Positions 52,154 through 61,639 of a DNA stretch of 64,000 nucleotides are shown here, in pieces. The stretch comes from Croceibacterium mercuriale (GTDB lineage: Bacteria > Pseudomonadota > Alphaproteobacteria > Sphingomonadales > Sphingomonadaceae), in NCBI RefSeq assembly GCF_000802385.1, contig NZ_JTDN01000001.1, positions 7,501 to 71,500 on the forward strand, given 5' to 3'. Each line of letters begins with the position of its first letter. Positions within the stretch are counted from its first letter, which is position 1. A program made the translations under genes and the position numbers. Under the pieces are notes generated by a model that saw only the letters and a program-made list of their open reading frames with translations, was not told the origin of the DNA and made no database searches.

Positions 52154-52699
52154 ATGAGCAGAGTGCCCCTGATCGATCCCAAGACCGCTTCCGGCGACCG
52201 CAAGGAGGTGCTGGACCAGATCACCGCGACCTTCGGCGCCACCCCGGCCATGTTTCGCGCCGTCGCCAACTCGCCCGCCGCGTTGCGGATGATGTGGGCC
52301 GGTTTCGGTGCACTCGGCAACGGCACCATCGGCGGGACGCTGGGCGAGCAGATCGCCGTCCTGGTCGCCGACCGGAACGCCTGCGAATACTGCCTGGCCG
52401 CGCACACCATGCTGGGCCGCAAGGCGGGCGCGTCGGCCGAGGAGATGAGTGATGCCCAGGCGGGGCACTCGCACGATCCGCGGACCGCCGCCGCGCTGGC
52501 CTTCGCGGCGCAACTGGTCGACAATCGGGGGCAGGTTGCGGACACCGATGTCGCCGCACTCCGCACGGCCGGGTTCGATGACGAGCAGGTCATGGAGATC
52601 ATCGCGCATGTCGCGCTGAACCTGTTCACCAATTACGTGAACGTGGCGCTGGCGGTGCCGGTCGACTTTCCGACAGTGAAATTGCGCAAGGCCGCATGA
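52154..52699 (+). CDS. carboxymuconolactone decarboxylase/AhpD-family protein
   Basis: 181-residue CMD-fold protein with the AhpD-type redox motif CEYCLAAHTMLGRKAG (CxxC plus His), so probably a peroxidase-type reductase rather than a ring decarboxylase. KEVLDQITATFGATPAMFRA is a common start for this subfamily. ATG preceded by AAGGAG at 9 bases. First gene of a likely MarR-controlled group, but a hairpin follows it. Confidence 0.88.
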   Translation: MSRVPLIDPKTASGDRKEVLDQITATFGATPAMFRAVANSPAALRMMWAGFGALGNGTIGGTLGEQIAVLVADRNACEYCLAAHTMLGRKAGASAEEMSDAQAGHSHDPRTAAALAFAAQLVDNRGQVADTDVAALRTAGFDDEQVMEIIAHVALNLFTNYVNVALAVPVDFPTVKLRKAA

Positions 52700-52706
52700 C
52701 CTGCAA

Positions 52707-52731
52707 GGACGGCGGCATACCGCCGCCGTCC
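52707..52731 (+). terminator. hairpin after the CMD gene
   Basis: GGACGGCGG (52707-52715) pairs with CCGCCGTCC (52723-52731) around a 7-base loop, followed by ACCCCTTC. Candidate terminator or partial attenuator, 20 bases before the next start. Confidence 0.5.
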
Positions 52732-52751
52732 ACCCCTTCAAGGCGCCACCG

Positions 52752-53447
52752 ATGAAGACAGCCGTTGCGATACAGCACATCGACTTCGAGGATCTGGGCT
52801 ATTTCGAGGCACCGTTGCGGGAGCGCGGATACGACATCCGCCATGTCGATGCCCGGACCGCCGACCTGGCCGCCCTGGCCGGGGCTGACCTGCTGGTGGT
52901 GCTGGGCGGGCCGATGGGGGTGTACGAGGCAGACCGCTTCCCGTTTCTGGACGCCGGGCTGCGGCTGATCCACGATCGCCTCCAGTTCGGCCGCCCGCTG
53001 CTCGGCATCTGCCTGGGCGCCCAGCTGATTGCGCGTGCCATGGGGGCGCGCGTCCATCCCGGCGGGACGAAGGAGATCGGGTTCGCGCCTGTCCGGCTGA
53101 CACCGGCAGGTGCAAGCTCCCCCCTGGCGGCGGTGACACCCGGCCAAGCCGTGCTGCACTGGCACGGCGACACGTTCGACCTGCCGCCGGGCGCCACGCT
53201 GCTTGCGTCCACCGACACCTATGCCCGGCAGGCGTTCTCCGCCGGTCCGAACGTCCTTGCGTTGCAGTTCCACCTGGAGGCAGGCGCCGGGATAGAACGG
53301 TGGCTGACGGGCCATGCGGACGAACTCGCAGCAGCCGGGATCGCGGCGGAGGCGATCCGCGAGGGCGCGCTCCATAACGCGGCATCGCTGGAGGGCATCG
53401 CCCGTCGGACGCTGCTTGCCTGGCTGTCGCAGCTGGACGGGCAGTGA
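52752..53447 (+). CDS. class I glutamine amidotransferase-like protein
   Basis: 231-residue GMP-synthase-type glutaminase fold, with nucleophile Cys in PLLGICLGAQLIARAMG and His in NVLALQFHLEAG; oxyanion-loop motif LLVVLGGPMGVYE. Standalone proteins of this type (YfeJ/GuaA-N-like) have little-known substrates. Overlaps the MOSC gene by 4 bases (GTGA). Confidence 0.9.
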   Translation: MKTAVAIQHIDFEDLGYFEAPLRERGYDIRHVDARTADLAALAGADLLVVLGGPMGVYEADRFPFLDAGLRLIHDRLQFGRPLLGICLGAQLIARAMGARVHPGGTKEIGFAPVRLTPAGASSPLAAVTPGQAVLHWHGDTFDLPPGATLLASTDTYARQAFSAGPNVLALQFHLEAGAGIERWLTGHADELAAAGIAAEAIREGALHNAASLEGIARRTLLAWLSQLDGQ

Positions 53448-54166
53448 CCATGTTCGACCTAGAAGCCCTGATGACGGGGCCGGTCCGGCCACTCGGGCCC
53501 GATTGCGTGCCGAGCGGAATGGACAAGCAGCCGACAGGCCAGCCCGTCCGCCTGACGCGGGCAGGGCTGGAGGGTGACGGGCATGGCGACCTGCGCCATC
53601 ATGGCGGGCCGGACAAGGCGGTCCACCACTATCCGCTCGACCACTATGCCGCATGGGCGACGGAGATCGGGCAGCATCCCCGGCTGGAGCGGCCGGGCGC
53701 GTTCGGCGAGAACCTGGCCATTCGCGGCCTGGTCGAGGCGGATGTGGCGATCGGCGACCGCTTCAGGCTCGGCACCGCATTGATCGAGGTCTCACAAGGG
53801 CGGCAGCCCTGTTTCCGGCTGAACCTGCGCATGGGCCTGCCGGACATGGCCCGCCGGATGCAGCAATCCGGCCGGACGGGATGGTATTACCGGGTCGTGG
53901 AGGAGGGCATCGTCGCGGCAGGCGACAGGCTGGAGCTGCTCGACCGGCCAACCCCCTGCTGGACCATCGTGCGGCTCTGGCGCATCTTCTATGTCGACAC
54001 GCTGGATCGGGAGAGCCTGTCCGCGATGGTCGCGCTGCCGCATCTGCCCGAACGCTGGCGCGCCGTCGCGCTCCAGCGGCTGCGAACCGGTACGGTCGAG
54101 GACTGGGGCATGCGGCTCGAAGGTACCGGCCCAGCCCGCCAAGACATCCAACGATCGGACCTCTGA
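53444..54166 (+). CDS. MOSC-domain protein (YiiM-like)
   Basis: 240-residue protein with a YiiM-type MOSC domain: GDGHGDLRHHGGPDKAVHHY, FGENLAIRGLVEADVAIGD and RQPCFRLN, where the Cys is the conserved sulfur carrier residue of MOSC proteins. They move sulfur or reduce N-hydroxylated compounds with molybdenum cofactor. Start GTG in a GTGA overlap, with ATG two codons on. Its stop overlaps the next ATG by one base. Confidence 0.88.
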   Translation: MTMFDLEALMTGPVRPLGPDCVPSGMDKQPTGQPVRLTRAGLEGDGHGDLRHHGGPDKAVHHYPLDHYAAWATEIGQHPRLERPGAFGENLAIRGLVEADVAIGDRFRLGTALIEVSQGRQPCFRLNLRMGLPDMARRMQQSGRTGWYYRVVEEGIVAAGDRLELLDRPTPCWTIVRLWRIFYVDTLDRESLSAMVALPHLPERWRAVALQRLRTGTVEDWGMRLEGTGPARQDIQRSDL

Positions 54167-54603
54167 TGCAGACCCTCCTGCCCGTTCTCCTTGCCCTGAT
54201 TGCCGGGCTCTGCGTCGCCGTGCAGGCGCCGACCAATGCCATGCTTGCGCGCAGTACGGGCTCGCTCTGGCTGGCCGCCTCCGTGTCCTTCGTCGGCGGC
54301 ACCACCCTGGTGATTGCCGCCTGGGCGCTGATCGACAGGACACCGCTGTCGGCGGTGCGGCAGGCGCCGCCCTGGGCGTGGGCCGGCGGCCTGTACGGCG
54401 CCTTCTTCGTCGCCGCGGTGGCGTTCGCGGCGCCCAGGCTGGGGCTGGCATTCACGCTGACCCTGACGATCGGGGCCCAGCTGACCGCCGCGGTGCTGTT
54501 CGACCATCTGGGCGTGCTCGGTCTGGACCGGTCGCCCGTTTCGGCCGGTCGGCTGCTGGGTGTCGCGCTTATCCTTGGCGGCGTGCTGCTGGTCCGCCGC
54601 TGA
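54166..54603 (+). CDS. YdcZ/DUF606-type small DMT-superfamily transporter
   Basis: 145-residue protein with about five membrane helices (LLPVLLALIAGLCVAVQAP at the start; LGVALILGGVLLVRR at the end), matching DMT proteins of the DUF606 group that can act as dimers. Coupled to the MOSC gene, it ends the CMD-amidotransferase-MOSC-transporter group. Substrate unknown. Confidence 0.85.
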   Translation: MQTLLPVLLALIAGLCVAVQAPTNAMLARSTGSLWLAASVSFVGGTTLVIAAWALIDRTPLSAVRQAPPWAWAGGLYGAFFVAAVAFAAPRLGLAFTLTLTIGAQLTAAVLFDHLGVLGLDRSPVSAGRLLGVALILGGVLLVRR

Positions 54604-54792
54604 CGCGTCATCATGCGTCCATCGGCTTCCTGCGCACGACCAGCCGGAACCGCCGGCACAAGAACGGACTTATGAAGATGCTCACGGCCACAGGTTAACC
54701 GGGGTGGCGCATGCCGGCACCCCTGGTGTGGCGGGAATCGTTGACGAACAGAACCGGATTGGCGCGCAGCGCAAAGGTGCACAGGGTAACAG

Positions 54793-57648
54793 ATGCTCAG
54801 CTTTCTCGTGGACGGCGGACAGATGGGCGCGGCAATGCGCGGCTACGATTGGGACAGCACGCGGCTGGGATCGCCGGCTGACTGGCCGGCGGCGCTGAAG
54901 ACCCTGATCGGGGTCGTGCTGGGATCCAACCAGCCGATGTTCGTCGCCTGGGGCGAAGACCACACGCTGTTCTACAATGACGCGTATGCCGCGATTCTGG
55001 CGGACAAGCACCCCGGGGCGCTGGGCCAGCCTTTCCTGCAGGTCTGGTCGGAGATCGCGGCAGATCTGGTTCCGATCCTGCAGCAGGCGTATCAGGGCCT
55101 GCCGGTCCACATGGACGACATCACCCTGATGATGCAGCGGCGCGGCTATCTGGAAGAAACCCATTTCACCTTTTCCTACACCCCGATCCGGGGTGTCGGG
55201 GCGGTGATCGACGGGTTGTTCTGCGCCTGCACCGAGATCACCGAACAGGTCATGGCGGAGCGGCGCCGCGCGGCCGATGTCGAGCGGCAGCGGCAATTGT
55301 TCGAGCAGGCGCCAGGATTCATAACGATCCTGCAAGGGCCCGAGCATGTGTTCGAATTTGCCAATGCGAGCCACCGGCGCCTGTTCGGCGATCGCGAGTT
55401 CGTGGGCAGGACGATACGCGAGGTGTTTCCCGAACTGGTCGGGCAGGGCTTCTTCGAACGGCTGGACCAGGTGTACCAGACGGGGGAGCGCTTCGTCGCC
55501 GATCACAGTCCCATCCGGCTGCATTCGCCCGGCGGTCCGTCGGTCGAGCGTTTCCTGGACTTCATCTGCGAGCCCATCCGCGACGATGGCGGGAACGTCA
55601 CCGGCATCTTCGTGGAAGGCCACGACGCGACGGAGGCCCGGCGGGCGCAGGCCGAACTGCGCGAAAGCGAGGAGCGCAATCGCCGGATCGTGGAGGGGGT
55701 GAAGGATCATTCCATCTTCACCGTCGATACCCATAACCGGATCGTCGACTGGACACCGGGCGCAGAAGCGGTGTTCGGCTGGGCGGCGGAGGAGGTGACG
55801 GGCCAGTCTGCCGAGATCCTGTTCACCCCGGAGGATTGCGCCGCCGGTATCCCGGCGACCGAACTGGCCACGGCCGCCGCCAGGGGGTGCGCCAATGACG
55901 AACGCTGGCATGTCCGCCGGGACGGAGCGCGGTTCTTCGCCAACGGATCGGTCCGCCCGCTGCATGACGCCGATGGCAGCATCACCGGCTTCATCAAGAT
56001 CGCCCGCGACGAGACCGAGCGCCGTGCGGCGGAGGCGGCGCTGCGCGAGACGGAGCAGCGTTATCGGCTGGCGGCGAAGGCCACCAATGACGCCATCTGG
56101 GACTGGAACCTGCTGACCGACCGGGTCGACTGGAACGAGGCGGTATCGGTGCTGTTCGGCCATGCGCCGGAACAGGTTGAGCCGACCGGTGACTGGTGGA
56201 TCAGGCATATTCACCCCGACGATCGCGACCGGGTCGGGGATGCCATTCACGCCGTGATCGATGGCGCAGGCGACCAGTGGGCGGCAGAATACCGCTTCCG
56301 CCGGAGCGACGGCACCTACGCCGATGTGTTCGACCGCGGACACGTGTTCCGGGACGATCAGGGGCGGGCGATCCGGATGATCGGCGCCATGCTGGACCTG
56401 ACCGAGCGCAAGCGGGCGGAGGACGCGCTGCGGGAACTGAACGAGACGCTGGAAACGCGGGTGTCCGAGCGGACGGCCGAACTGATGGTGGCCCAGGACG
56501 CGTTGCGACAGGCGCAGAAGATGGAGGCGGTCGGCCAGCTTACCGGCGGTCTGGCGCATGATTTCAACAATCTGCTGACCGGCATTTCCGGCAGTCTGGA
56601 GATGATGCAGATCCGCGTCGCGCAGGGACGGACGGCGGATGTCGAACGCTATGTCAACGCGGCCCAGGGCGCGGCAAAGCGGGCCGCGGCGCTGACGCAC
56701 CGGCTGCTCGCATTTTCGCGTCGGCAGACGCTGGCGCCCAAGCCGACCAATGTGAACGGGCTGGTATCCGGCATGGAGGAACTGATCCGCCGCACCGCCG
56801 GGCCGGAAATCGAGCTGGAAACCGTGAGCACGGCCGGCCTGTGGCCCAGCCTGATCGATCCCAGCCAGCTGGAAAATGCCGTCCTGAACCTGTGCATCAA
56901 TGCGCGTGACGCCATGCCGGATGGCGGCACGATCACGATCGAGACCGCCAATCGCTGGATCGACCGGCGCATGGCGGAACAGCGCGGGATGGAGCCCGGC
57001 CAGTACATCTCGCTCTGCGTGTCGGATACCGGCACCGGCATGGCGCCGGACGTGATCGCCAAGGCATTCGACCCGTTCTTCACCACCAAGCCGCTGGGGG
57101 AGGGGACGGGGCTAGGCCTGTCCATGATCTATGGCTTCGCCAAGCAGTCGGGCGGTTCGGTCGCGATCTATTCGGAGCTGGAGCAGGGGACGATGGTGTG
57201 CATCTACCTGCCGCGCCATCTGGGCGAGGCCGACGCCGCAGACGGCGAGATCGGGATCGAGAAGGCGCCGCGGGCCGATGAAGGGGAAACGGTGCTGGTG
57301 GTCGATGACGAACCGACCGTGCGGATGCTGGTGGCGGAGGTGCTGACCGACCTCGGCTATAATGCGATCGAGGCGGCCGATGGTGCCGCGGGCCTGCAGG
57401 TGCTCAATTCCGACCTCCGCATCGACCTGCTGGTGACAGATGTCGGCTTGCCGGGCGGGCTGAACGGCAGGCAGGTGGCGGACGCGGCGCGTGCGGTCCG
57501 CCCGGACCTGAAGGTGCTGTTCATCACCGGCTATGCCGAGAATGCCGTGCTGAGCCATGGCCATCTGGACCCGGGCATGCACGTCCTGACGAAGCCGTTC
57601 GCGATGGACGTGCTGGCCACCCGCATCAAGGAACTGATCCAGGACTGA
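54793..57648 (+). CDS. PAS-domain hybrid histidine kinase
   Basis: 951-residue soluble kinase: four PAS-type modules in the first 590 residues (for example FVAWGEDHTLFYNDAYAAIL, FTVDTHNRIVDWTPGAEAVF, WIRHIHPDDRDRVGD), a coiled coil (ETRVSERTAELMVAQDALRQ), the phospho-acceptor box MEAVGQLTGGLAHDFNNLLT, an ATPase domain (NLCINARDAMPDGG, SDTGTGMAP, GTGLGLSMIYGF) and a C-terminal receiver (VLVVDDEPTVRMLVAEVL, DLLVTDVGLPGG). All phosphorelay residues are intact. No membrane segment; cytoplasmic redox, light or ligand input is possible. Preceded by a 189-base gap without a gene. Confidence 0.94.
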   Translation: MLSFLVDGGQMGAAMRGYDWDSTRLGSPADWPAALKTLIGVVLGSNQPMFVAWGEDHTLFYNDAYAAILADKHPGALGQPFLQVWSEIAADLVPILQQAYQGLPVHMDDITLMMQRRGYLEETHFTFSYTPIRGVGAVIDGLFCACTEITEQVMAERRRAADVERQRQLFEQAPGFITILQGPEHVFEFANASHRRLFGDREFVGRTIREVFPELVGQGFFERLDQVYQTGERFVADHSPIRLHSPGGPSVERFLDFICEPIRDDGGNVTGIFVEGHDATEARRAQAELRESEERNRRIVEGVKDHSIFTVDTHNRIVDWTPGAEAVFGWAAEEVTGQSAEILFTPEDCAAGIPATELATAAARGCANDERWHVRRDGARFFANGSVRPLHDADGSITGFIKIARDETERRAAEAALRETEQRYRLAAKATNDAIWDWNLLTDRVDWNEAVSVLFGHAPEQVEPTGDWWIRHIHPDDRDRVGDAIHAVIDGAGDQWAAEYRFRRSDGTYADVFDRGHVFRDDQGRAIRMIGAMLDLTERKRAEDALRELNETLETRVSERTAELMVAQDALRQAQKMEAVGQLTGGLAHDFNNLLTGISGSLEMMQIRVAQGRTADVERYVNAAQGAAKRAAALTHRLLAFSRRQTLAPKPTNVNGLVSGMEELIRRTAGPEIELETVSTAGLWPSLIDPSQLENAVLNLCINARDAMPDGGTITIETANRWIDRRMAEQRGMEPGQYISLCVSDTGTGMAPDVIAKAFDPFFTTKPLGEGTGLGLSMIYGFAKQSGGSVAIYSELEQGTMVCIYLPRHLGEADAADGEIGIEKAPRADEGETVLVVDDEPTVRMLVAEVLTDLGYNAIEAADGAAGLQVLNSDLRIDLLVTDVGLPGGLNGRQVADAARAVRPDLKVLFITGYAENAVLSHGHLDPGMHVLTKPFAMDVLATRIKELIQD

Positions 57649-57715
57649 CGGCGGGTCAGCGCTTCCCGTCGAGGATCGAGCCCAGCACGCCGCCAGGCGA
57701 GCGGTAATGGCGCCG

Positions 57716-58681
57716 TCAGCGGGTGCGAACAGGTGGGGCATTCACCGGCGTGACCGGCCGGCCGGTGTCGAACCAGGCCACCAGATTGTCCACGACCAGC
57801 TGGCCCATCGCCGCGCGGGTGTGGGTGGAAGCGGAGCCGACATGCGGCAGCACGACGACGCCGGGCAGGTCCAGCAGCGTCTGCGGTACGTGCGGTTCGT
57901 CCTCGAACACGTCGAGCCCGGCGGCCAGGATCGTGCCGGACTGCAGGGCGGCGACCAGTGCCGCCTGATCCACCACGCTGCCGCGTGCCACGTTGATCAG
58001 GATGCCCTGTGGTCCCAGCGCTGCCAGCACGGCGGCGTCCACCAGGTGCCTGGTTTCGGTGCCGCCCGGCACGATGGCGACCAGCACATCGCAGGCTTCG
58101 GCCAGCGCCTCCGGCGTGGGGTGGTAGTCGTAGCCGACCAAGGCCTGCCGCGATCGCCCGTGATAGGCGATCTTCACGCCGAAGCCGTCCAGCCGCCGCG
58201 CGATCGCCTTGCCGATGGAACCTAGGCCCAGGATGCCGATCGTCCGCCCGCGCAAGGTCGGCGACAGCGGGAACGAGCCGGCCGGCCAGCGCCCTTCGCG
58301 CACGTGACGGTCGGCCTGCGGGATCCGGCGCACAGTCGCCAGCAGCAGGCCAAGCGTCAGGTCGGCCACCTCCTCGTCCAGCACGCCCGGCGTGTTGGTG
58401 ACGATGATCCCGCGCGCCGCCGCCGCGTCCACGTCCACGGTGTCATAACCCACACCGAAATTGGCGACGATCTCCAGCGCGGGCAGCCGGTCGTACAGTT
58501 CACCGCCGATCTGCCCGGCCCGGCTGCTGGCCGCCATGCCCCTGATGGCCGCGCCATGGTCTTGCAGGAAGCGGTCCGGATCGACCTGCTCCCACAAGCG
58601 GTGCAGGGTGAAGCGATCCTCGAGCGCGGCGATCACGCCGGGCGAGAGCAGCGCGGGCATCAGGATCTGGCAGCTTTTCAT
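57716..58681 (-). CDS. D-2-hydroxyacid dehydrogenase (glyoxylate/hydroxypyruvate reductase-like)
   Basis: 321-residue NAD(P)H-dependent dehydrogenase. Rossmann motif GRTIGILGLGSIGKAIARRL; catalytic Arg in NVARGSVVDQAALVAAL, Glu in GLDVFEDEPHVP and His in VVLPHVGSASTHTRAAMG. The VANFGVGYDTVDVDAAAARG stretch is typical of GhrB/HPR-type enzymes that reduce glyoxylate or hydroxypyruvate. Transcribed divergently from the glutaminase gene 72 bases away. Confidence 0.92.
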   Translation of the reverse strand: MKSCQILMPALLSPGVIAALEDRFTLHRLWEQVDPDRFLQDHGAAIRGMAASSRAGQIGGELYDRLPALEIVANFGVGYDTVDVDAAAARGIIVTNTPGVLDEEVADLTLGLLLATVRRIPQADRHVREGRWPAGSFPLSPTLRGRTIGILGLGSIGKAIARRLDGFGVKIAYHGRSRQALVGYDYHPTPEALAEACDVLVAIVPGGTETRHLVDAAVLAALGPQGILINVARGSVVDQAALVAALQSGTILAAGLDVFEDEPHVPQTLLDLPGVVVLPHVGSASTHTRAAMGQLVVDNLVAWFDTGRPVTPVNAPPVRTR

Positions 58682-58753
58682 CGGTATTCCTTACCAGGGG
58701 GCCGGCCGGAAGACAGCCGCGGAGCCGACCGACCCCGCGCACGTTCCTCCACG

Positions 58754-59665
58754 ATGGACATACAACGCATCATCACCGACATCGCAGCCGAGATCGAGGA
58801 GGACGCCGCCACGATCGAGGGGGCGGCCGATGCCAAGGATGCGGACGCCACGCCCGGACCCTTCGGCATCGCGGTCGCAACGGAGCAGGGCGTGCTGACT
58901 GCGGGGCAGGCCGATGTGGCGTTCCCGATCCAGAGCATCTCCAAGGTGCTGGCGCTGGAACTGGCGCTGCTGGAGCACGAGGATGCCGTGTTCACGCGGG
59001 TCGGGCGGGAGCCGTCCGGCGATCCGTTCAATTCGGTCATCGACCTGGAGCGGACGCGGGGCGTGCCGCGCAACCCCTTCATCAATGCCGGGGCGCTGGT
59101 CATCGTCGACATGCTGGTGGCGGCACGGCCGGATGGCGACGCCGTGGTCGGTTTCGTCCGGGAGCAGCTGGACGGCCATCCGATGACACTCGACGAGGGA
59201 GTGCTGCACGAGGACAGCGACCTCAACCAGGCGATGCTCAGTTTCATGAAGCACCATGGCAATCTGGAATCATCGGTCGACCGGGTCATGGGTGCTTATG
59301 GCAAGCAGTGCGCCATCGCGGTGGATTGCGTCGGTCTGGCCCTTGCCGGGCGGTTCCTGACCCGGACCCGCATGCATGCGGGGGACGATGCCGGAAACAG
59401 GCGCGCCCGCCGGATGCGTACTGTGCTGGCCCTGATGATGACCTGCGGCCATTATGATGGTTCGGGCGATTTCGCGGTACGGGTCGGGCTGCCGGCGAAG
59501 AGCGGCGTGGGCGGCGGTATCCTGGCCATCGCGCCAGAACGCGCATCGATCGCGGTATGGTCGGCCAATCTGGACCAGCACGGCAACTCCATCCTGGGCG
59601 TGCGCGCGCTGGAGATGCTGGCGGCGCAGACGGGCTGGTCGGTGTTCGGCCCGCCGGCGGACTAG
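58754..59665 (+). CDS. glsA: glutaminase
   Basis: 303-residue enzyme of the bacterial glutaminase family hydrolysing glutamine to glutamate and ammonia. The catalytic Ser-Lys pair is in FPIQSISKVLALELALLEH; also DPFNSVIDLERTRGVPRNPF with INAGALV and the later GLPAKSGVGGGILAI. Length is normal. The start ATG at 58754 is favoured over an open frame running back to 58304 that overlaps the dehydrogenase gene. Confidence 0.95.
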   Translation: MDIQRIITDIAAEIEEDAATIEGAADAKDADATPGPFGIAVATEQGVLTAGQADVAFPIQSISKVLALELALLEHEDAVFTRVGREPSGDPFNSVIDLERTRGVPRNPFINAGALVIVDMLVAARPDGDAVVGFVREQLDGHPMTLDEGVLHEDSDLNQAMLSFMKHHGNLESSVDRVMGAYGKQCAIAVDCVGLALAGRFLTRTRMHAGDDAGNRRARRMRTVLALMMTCGHYDGSGDFAVRVGLPAKSGVGGGILAIAPERASIAVWSANLDQHGNSILGVRALEMLAAQTGWSVFGPPAD

Positions 59666-59678
59666 CCGTACCGCCACA

Positions 59679-60497
59679 TCATTCGGGTGGGCCGAACACC
59701 GCCGGATCCAGTACCTTGGCCACGCCCGGCGCCACATGCCGGCCGTGATCACCCTGCCGGTTCGAACGACGCGCGGTCCGCACCATCTCTTCCACCCAGT
59801 GGAGCAGCAGGGTCTTGTAGATCTTGCGATATTCCGGCGCACGCATCGCATGGTCGGCGCCGCGGATCACGCGATGGCTCAGCGAATTGGCGCGCTGGAA
59901 CGCACCCATGTAGGACGCGATCGCGGTGTGGGGGACATGGATGTCGAATTCGGATTCCACGATCAGCACATCGCCTTCGAACTTGTCGCAGGCGCCGAGC
60001 GCGGCGTCGCGACGCGCCGTGTGGAAGCGGTTGCGGTAGGCCCGTACCTTCTTCTTGTCGAGCAGCGCCTTGGGCGTGTCCCAGTCGCGGTCCGGGTAGA
60101 GCGCGGGTACCCGCAAGGCCAGCCATTGCACCGGACGCTCCGTGGTCAGCAGGGTCGACAGATAGCCGCCATAGCTCACCCCCACGACCCCGATCGCGCT
60201 GCGATCCACCAGCGGGTGGGAGGCGAGGAAGTCGTAGGCGGCGAGCACGTCCTGCAGCCCGTCGCCGCGCGTCACCTGATCCTGCTGCAGGTCGCTGCCG
60301 GCATGGCCGCGCAGGTCGAAGGTGAAGCACAGGCAGCCGAGCCGGGCGATCTCCTCCGCACAGTCCAGGTCGTCATCCTGCTTCCCGCCCCAGCCATGCA
60401 CGAACAGAAAGCCGGGGATCAGCTTCTCGGGCGCGAGCAGGGTGCCGCGCAGGTGCTGGCCGGCAACTGGGACACTGACGGTTCCTTCCTCGATCAT
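59679..60497 (-). CDS. alpha/beta hydrolase
   Basis: 272-residue alpha/beta hydrolase with oxyanion stretch LFVHGWGGKQDDD, nucleophile elbow GVSYGGYL, an acid in VLIVESEFDIHVPH and catalytic His in GADHAMRAP. Start at ATG 60497, which overlaps the upstream ATP-grasp-like gene stop (ATGA). The tight coupling suggests a joint pathway, for instance hydrolysis of an ester or amide product made by the upstream protein. Confidence 0.88.
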   Translation of the reverse strand: MIEEGTVSVPVAGQHLRGTLLAPEKLIPGFLFVHGWGGKQDDDLDCAEEIARLGCLCFTFDLRGHAGSDLQQDQVTRGDGLQDVLAAYDFLASHPLVDRSAIGVVGVSYGGYLSTLLTTERPVQWLALRVPALYPDRDWDTPKALLDKKKVRAYRNRFHTARRDAALGACDKFEGDVLIVESEFDIHVPHTAIASYMGAFQRANSLSHRVIRGADHAMRAPEYRKIYKTLLLHWVEEMVRTARRSNRQGDHGRHVAPGVAKVLDPAVFGPPE

Positions 60498-61639
60498 CCC
60501 AGCCGTTCTGCCCATTTGGCAAGCGGGCCCACCACCGGATCGACGCCATCGAAGTAGACGGTGGCACCCGGCGGCGGGGCGCCGCGCCCATGTTCCTCGA
60601 CAGTGGCGGTCGTGACCACCGTCAGCGTGGGATCGGTGGCGAACGCTTCCATCGCGGCGATCTCGGCCCCGCTGGCCCCGCCGATGCGCCAGGACTGTTC
60701 CAGCACGGCGACCTGCCGCTGTCCGGCGGCATCGGTCCCCTCGATCACGTCGTAATTGCTGCGTGTCAGGTGCAGCCCGGGATAGGCCGCATGGGCCGCA
60801 TCGTGAAACGTCATGGCCTGGGCGACAACGTGCCGGATCAGCGGATCGGGCGCGGCATCGTGCAGTTCGGCCAGGCCGCCGGGAACGGCGGTCAGCGACG
60901 AGCCGCCATAGACCTCCTCCCCGGCATGGTTGGCGGTCAGGCGCTGGGTGCCCCAGTAGGCGATGCGATGACGTCCGATGTTCGCCGCACCCACACTGTA
61001 GGTGGCGACATCCGTCAGGTTCTCCTCCAGGCAGAGGCCGTAATGCAGCATCTCCTCTGCATCCTGTCCGGCCAGCGCCGCGGCCAGTTCCGCCCGGTCC
61101 CGCACCACCGTCTGGCCCAGCCAGGCCTTGCCCCGCACGGGCTTGATCCGCGCCGGCCCGCGTTGCAGCAGCCGCTCGCCCGCGATCATCGCATCCGCGC
61201 TGTCGAACACGGTGAAGCCGGGCAGGACGGCGGAGGCGATCGCATCGGTCATGGTGTCGGACCAGCCCGGCGGGCGCACCGCCTGTGGCGAGACAAGACC
61301 GTGAGTGATCGCCTTCGTGCCGACGAACGGGTGGGGCACGATGCCGCCGAACATGCGATCGCCATCATCGATGCCCAGCGCCGCCGCGTCCGCAATCCCG
61401 AGAGTCTCGTCAGGCACCAGGAACAGCGTATCCGCCGCGCTGCTCCCGGCATGGGCGCCGAGGTGCGGAATGCCGAGCAGGCCCGCGATCCGGCCGCACA
61501 GCACATCCTGGCTGGAGCGGTCATGCAGATTGCGCGTGTTCTGCGCCCCGGTTTCGAAACTGGCGACCCCGACGATCGCGCTGCCGGCCGAACCGATCAG
61601 CGGTGATTGGGGCACATGGAGAAAGGTCCCGTCGATCAT
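60494..61639 (-). CDS. DUF3182-like protein, possible ATP-grasp fold
   Basis: 381-residue soluble protein. The segment IKPVRGKAWLGQTVVRDRAE followed by EEMLHYGLCLEENLTDVATY has the spacing of an ATP-grasp nucleotide site, and the whole resembles DUF3182 proteins, which lack an assigned reaction. The start ATG at 61639 follows a GGAGC stretch; an in-frame codon at 61666 is less likely. It forms a two-gene operon with the alpha/beta hydrolase. Confidence 0.65.
   Translation of the reverse strand: MIDGTFLHVPQSPLIGSAGSAIVGVASFETGAQNTRNLHDRSSQDVLCGRIAGLLGIPHLGAHAGSSAADTLFLVPDETLGIADAAALGIDDGDRMFGGIVPHPFVGTKAITHGLVSPQAVRPPGWSDTMTDAIASAVLPGFTVFDSADAMIAGERLLQRGPARIKPVRGKAWLGQTVVRDRAELAAALAGQDAEEMLHYGLCLEENLTDVATYSVGAANIGRHRIAYWGTQRLTANHAGEEVYGGSSLTAVPGGLAELHDAAPDPLIRHVVAQAMTFHDAAHAAYPGLHLTRSNYDVIEGTDAAGQRQVAVLEQSWRIGGASGAEIAAMEAFATDPTLTVVTTATVEEHGRGAPPPGATVYFDGVDPVVGPLAKWAERLG

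Noticed and set aside
57649-57715. Short minus-strand protein-like tail (RSPGGVLGSILDGKR) after the dehydrogenase gene
   Set aside because: Only about 15-20 codons, no start, no ribosome-binding site and flanked by shadows; insufficient to call a gene remnant.
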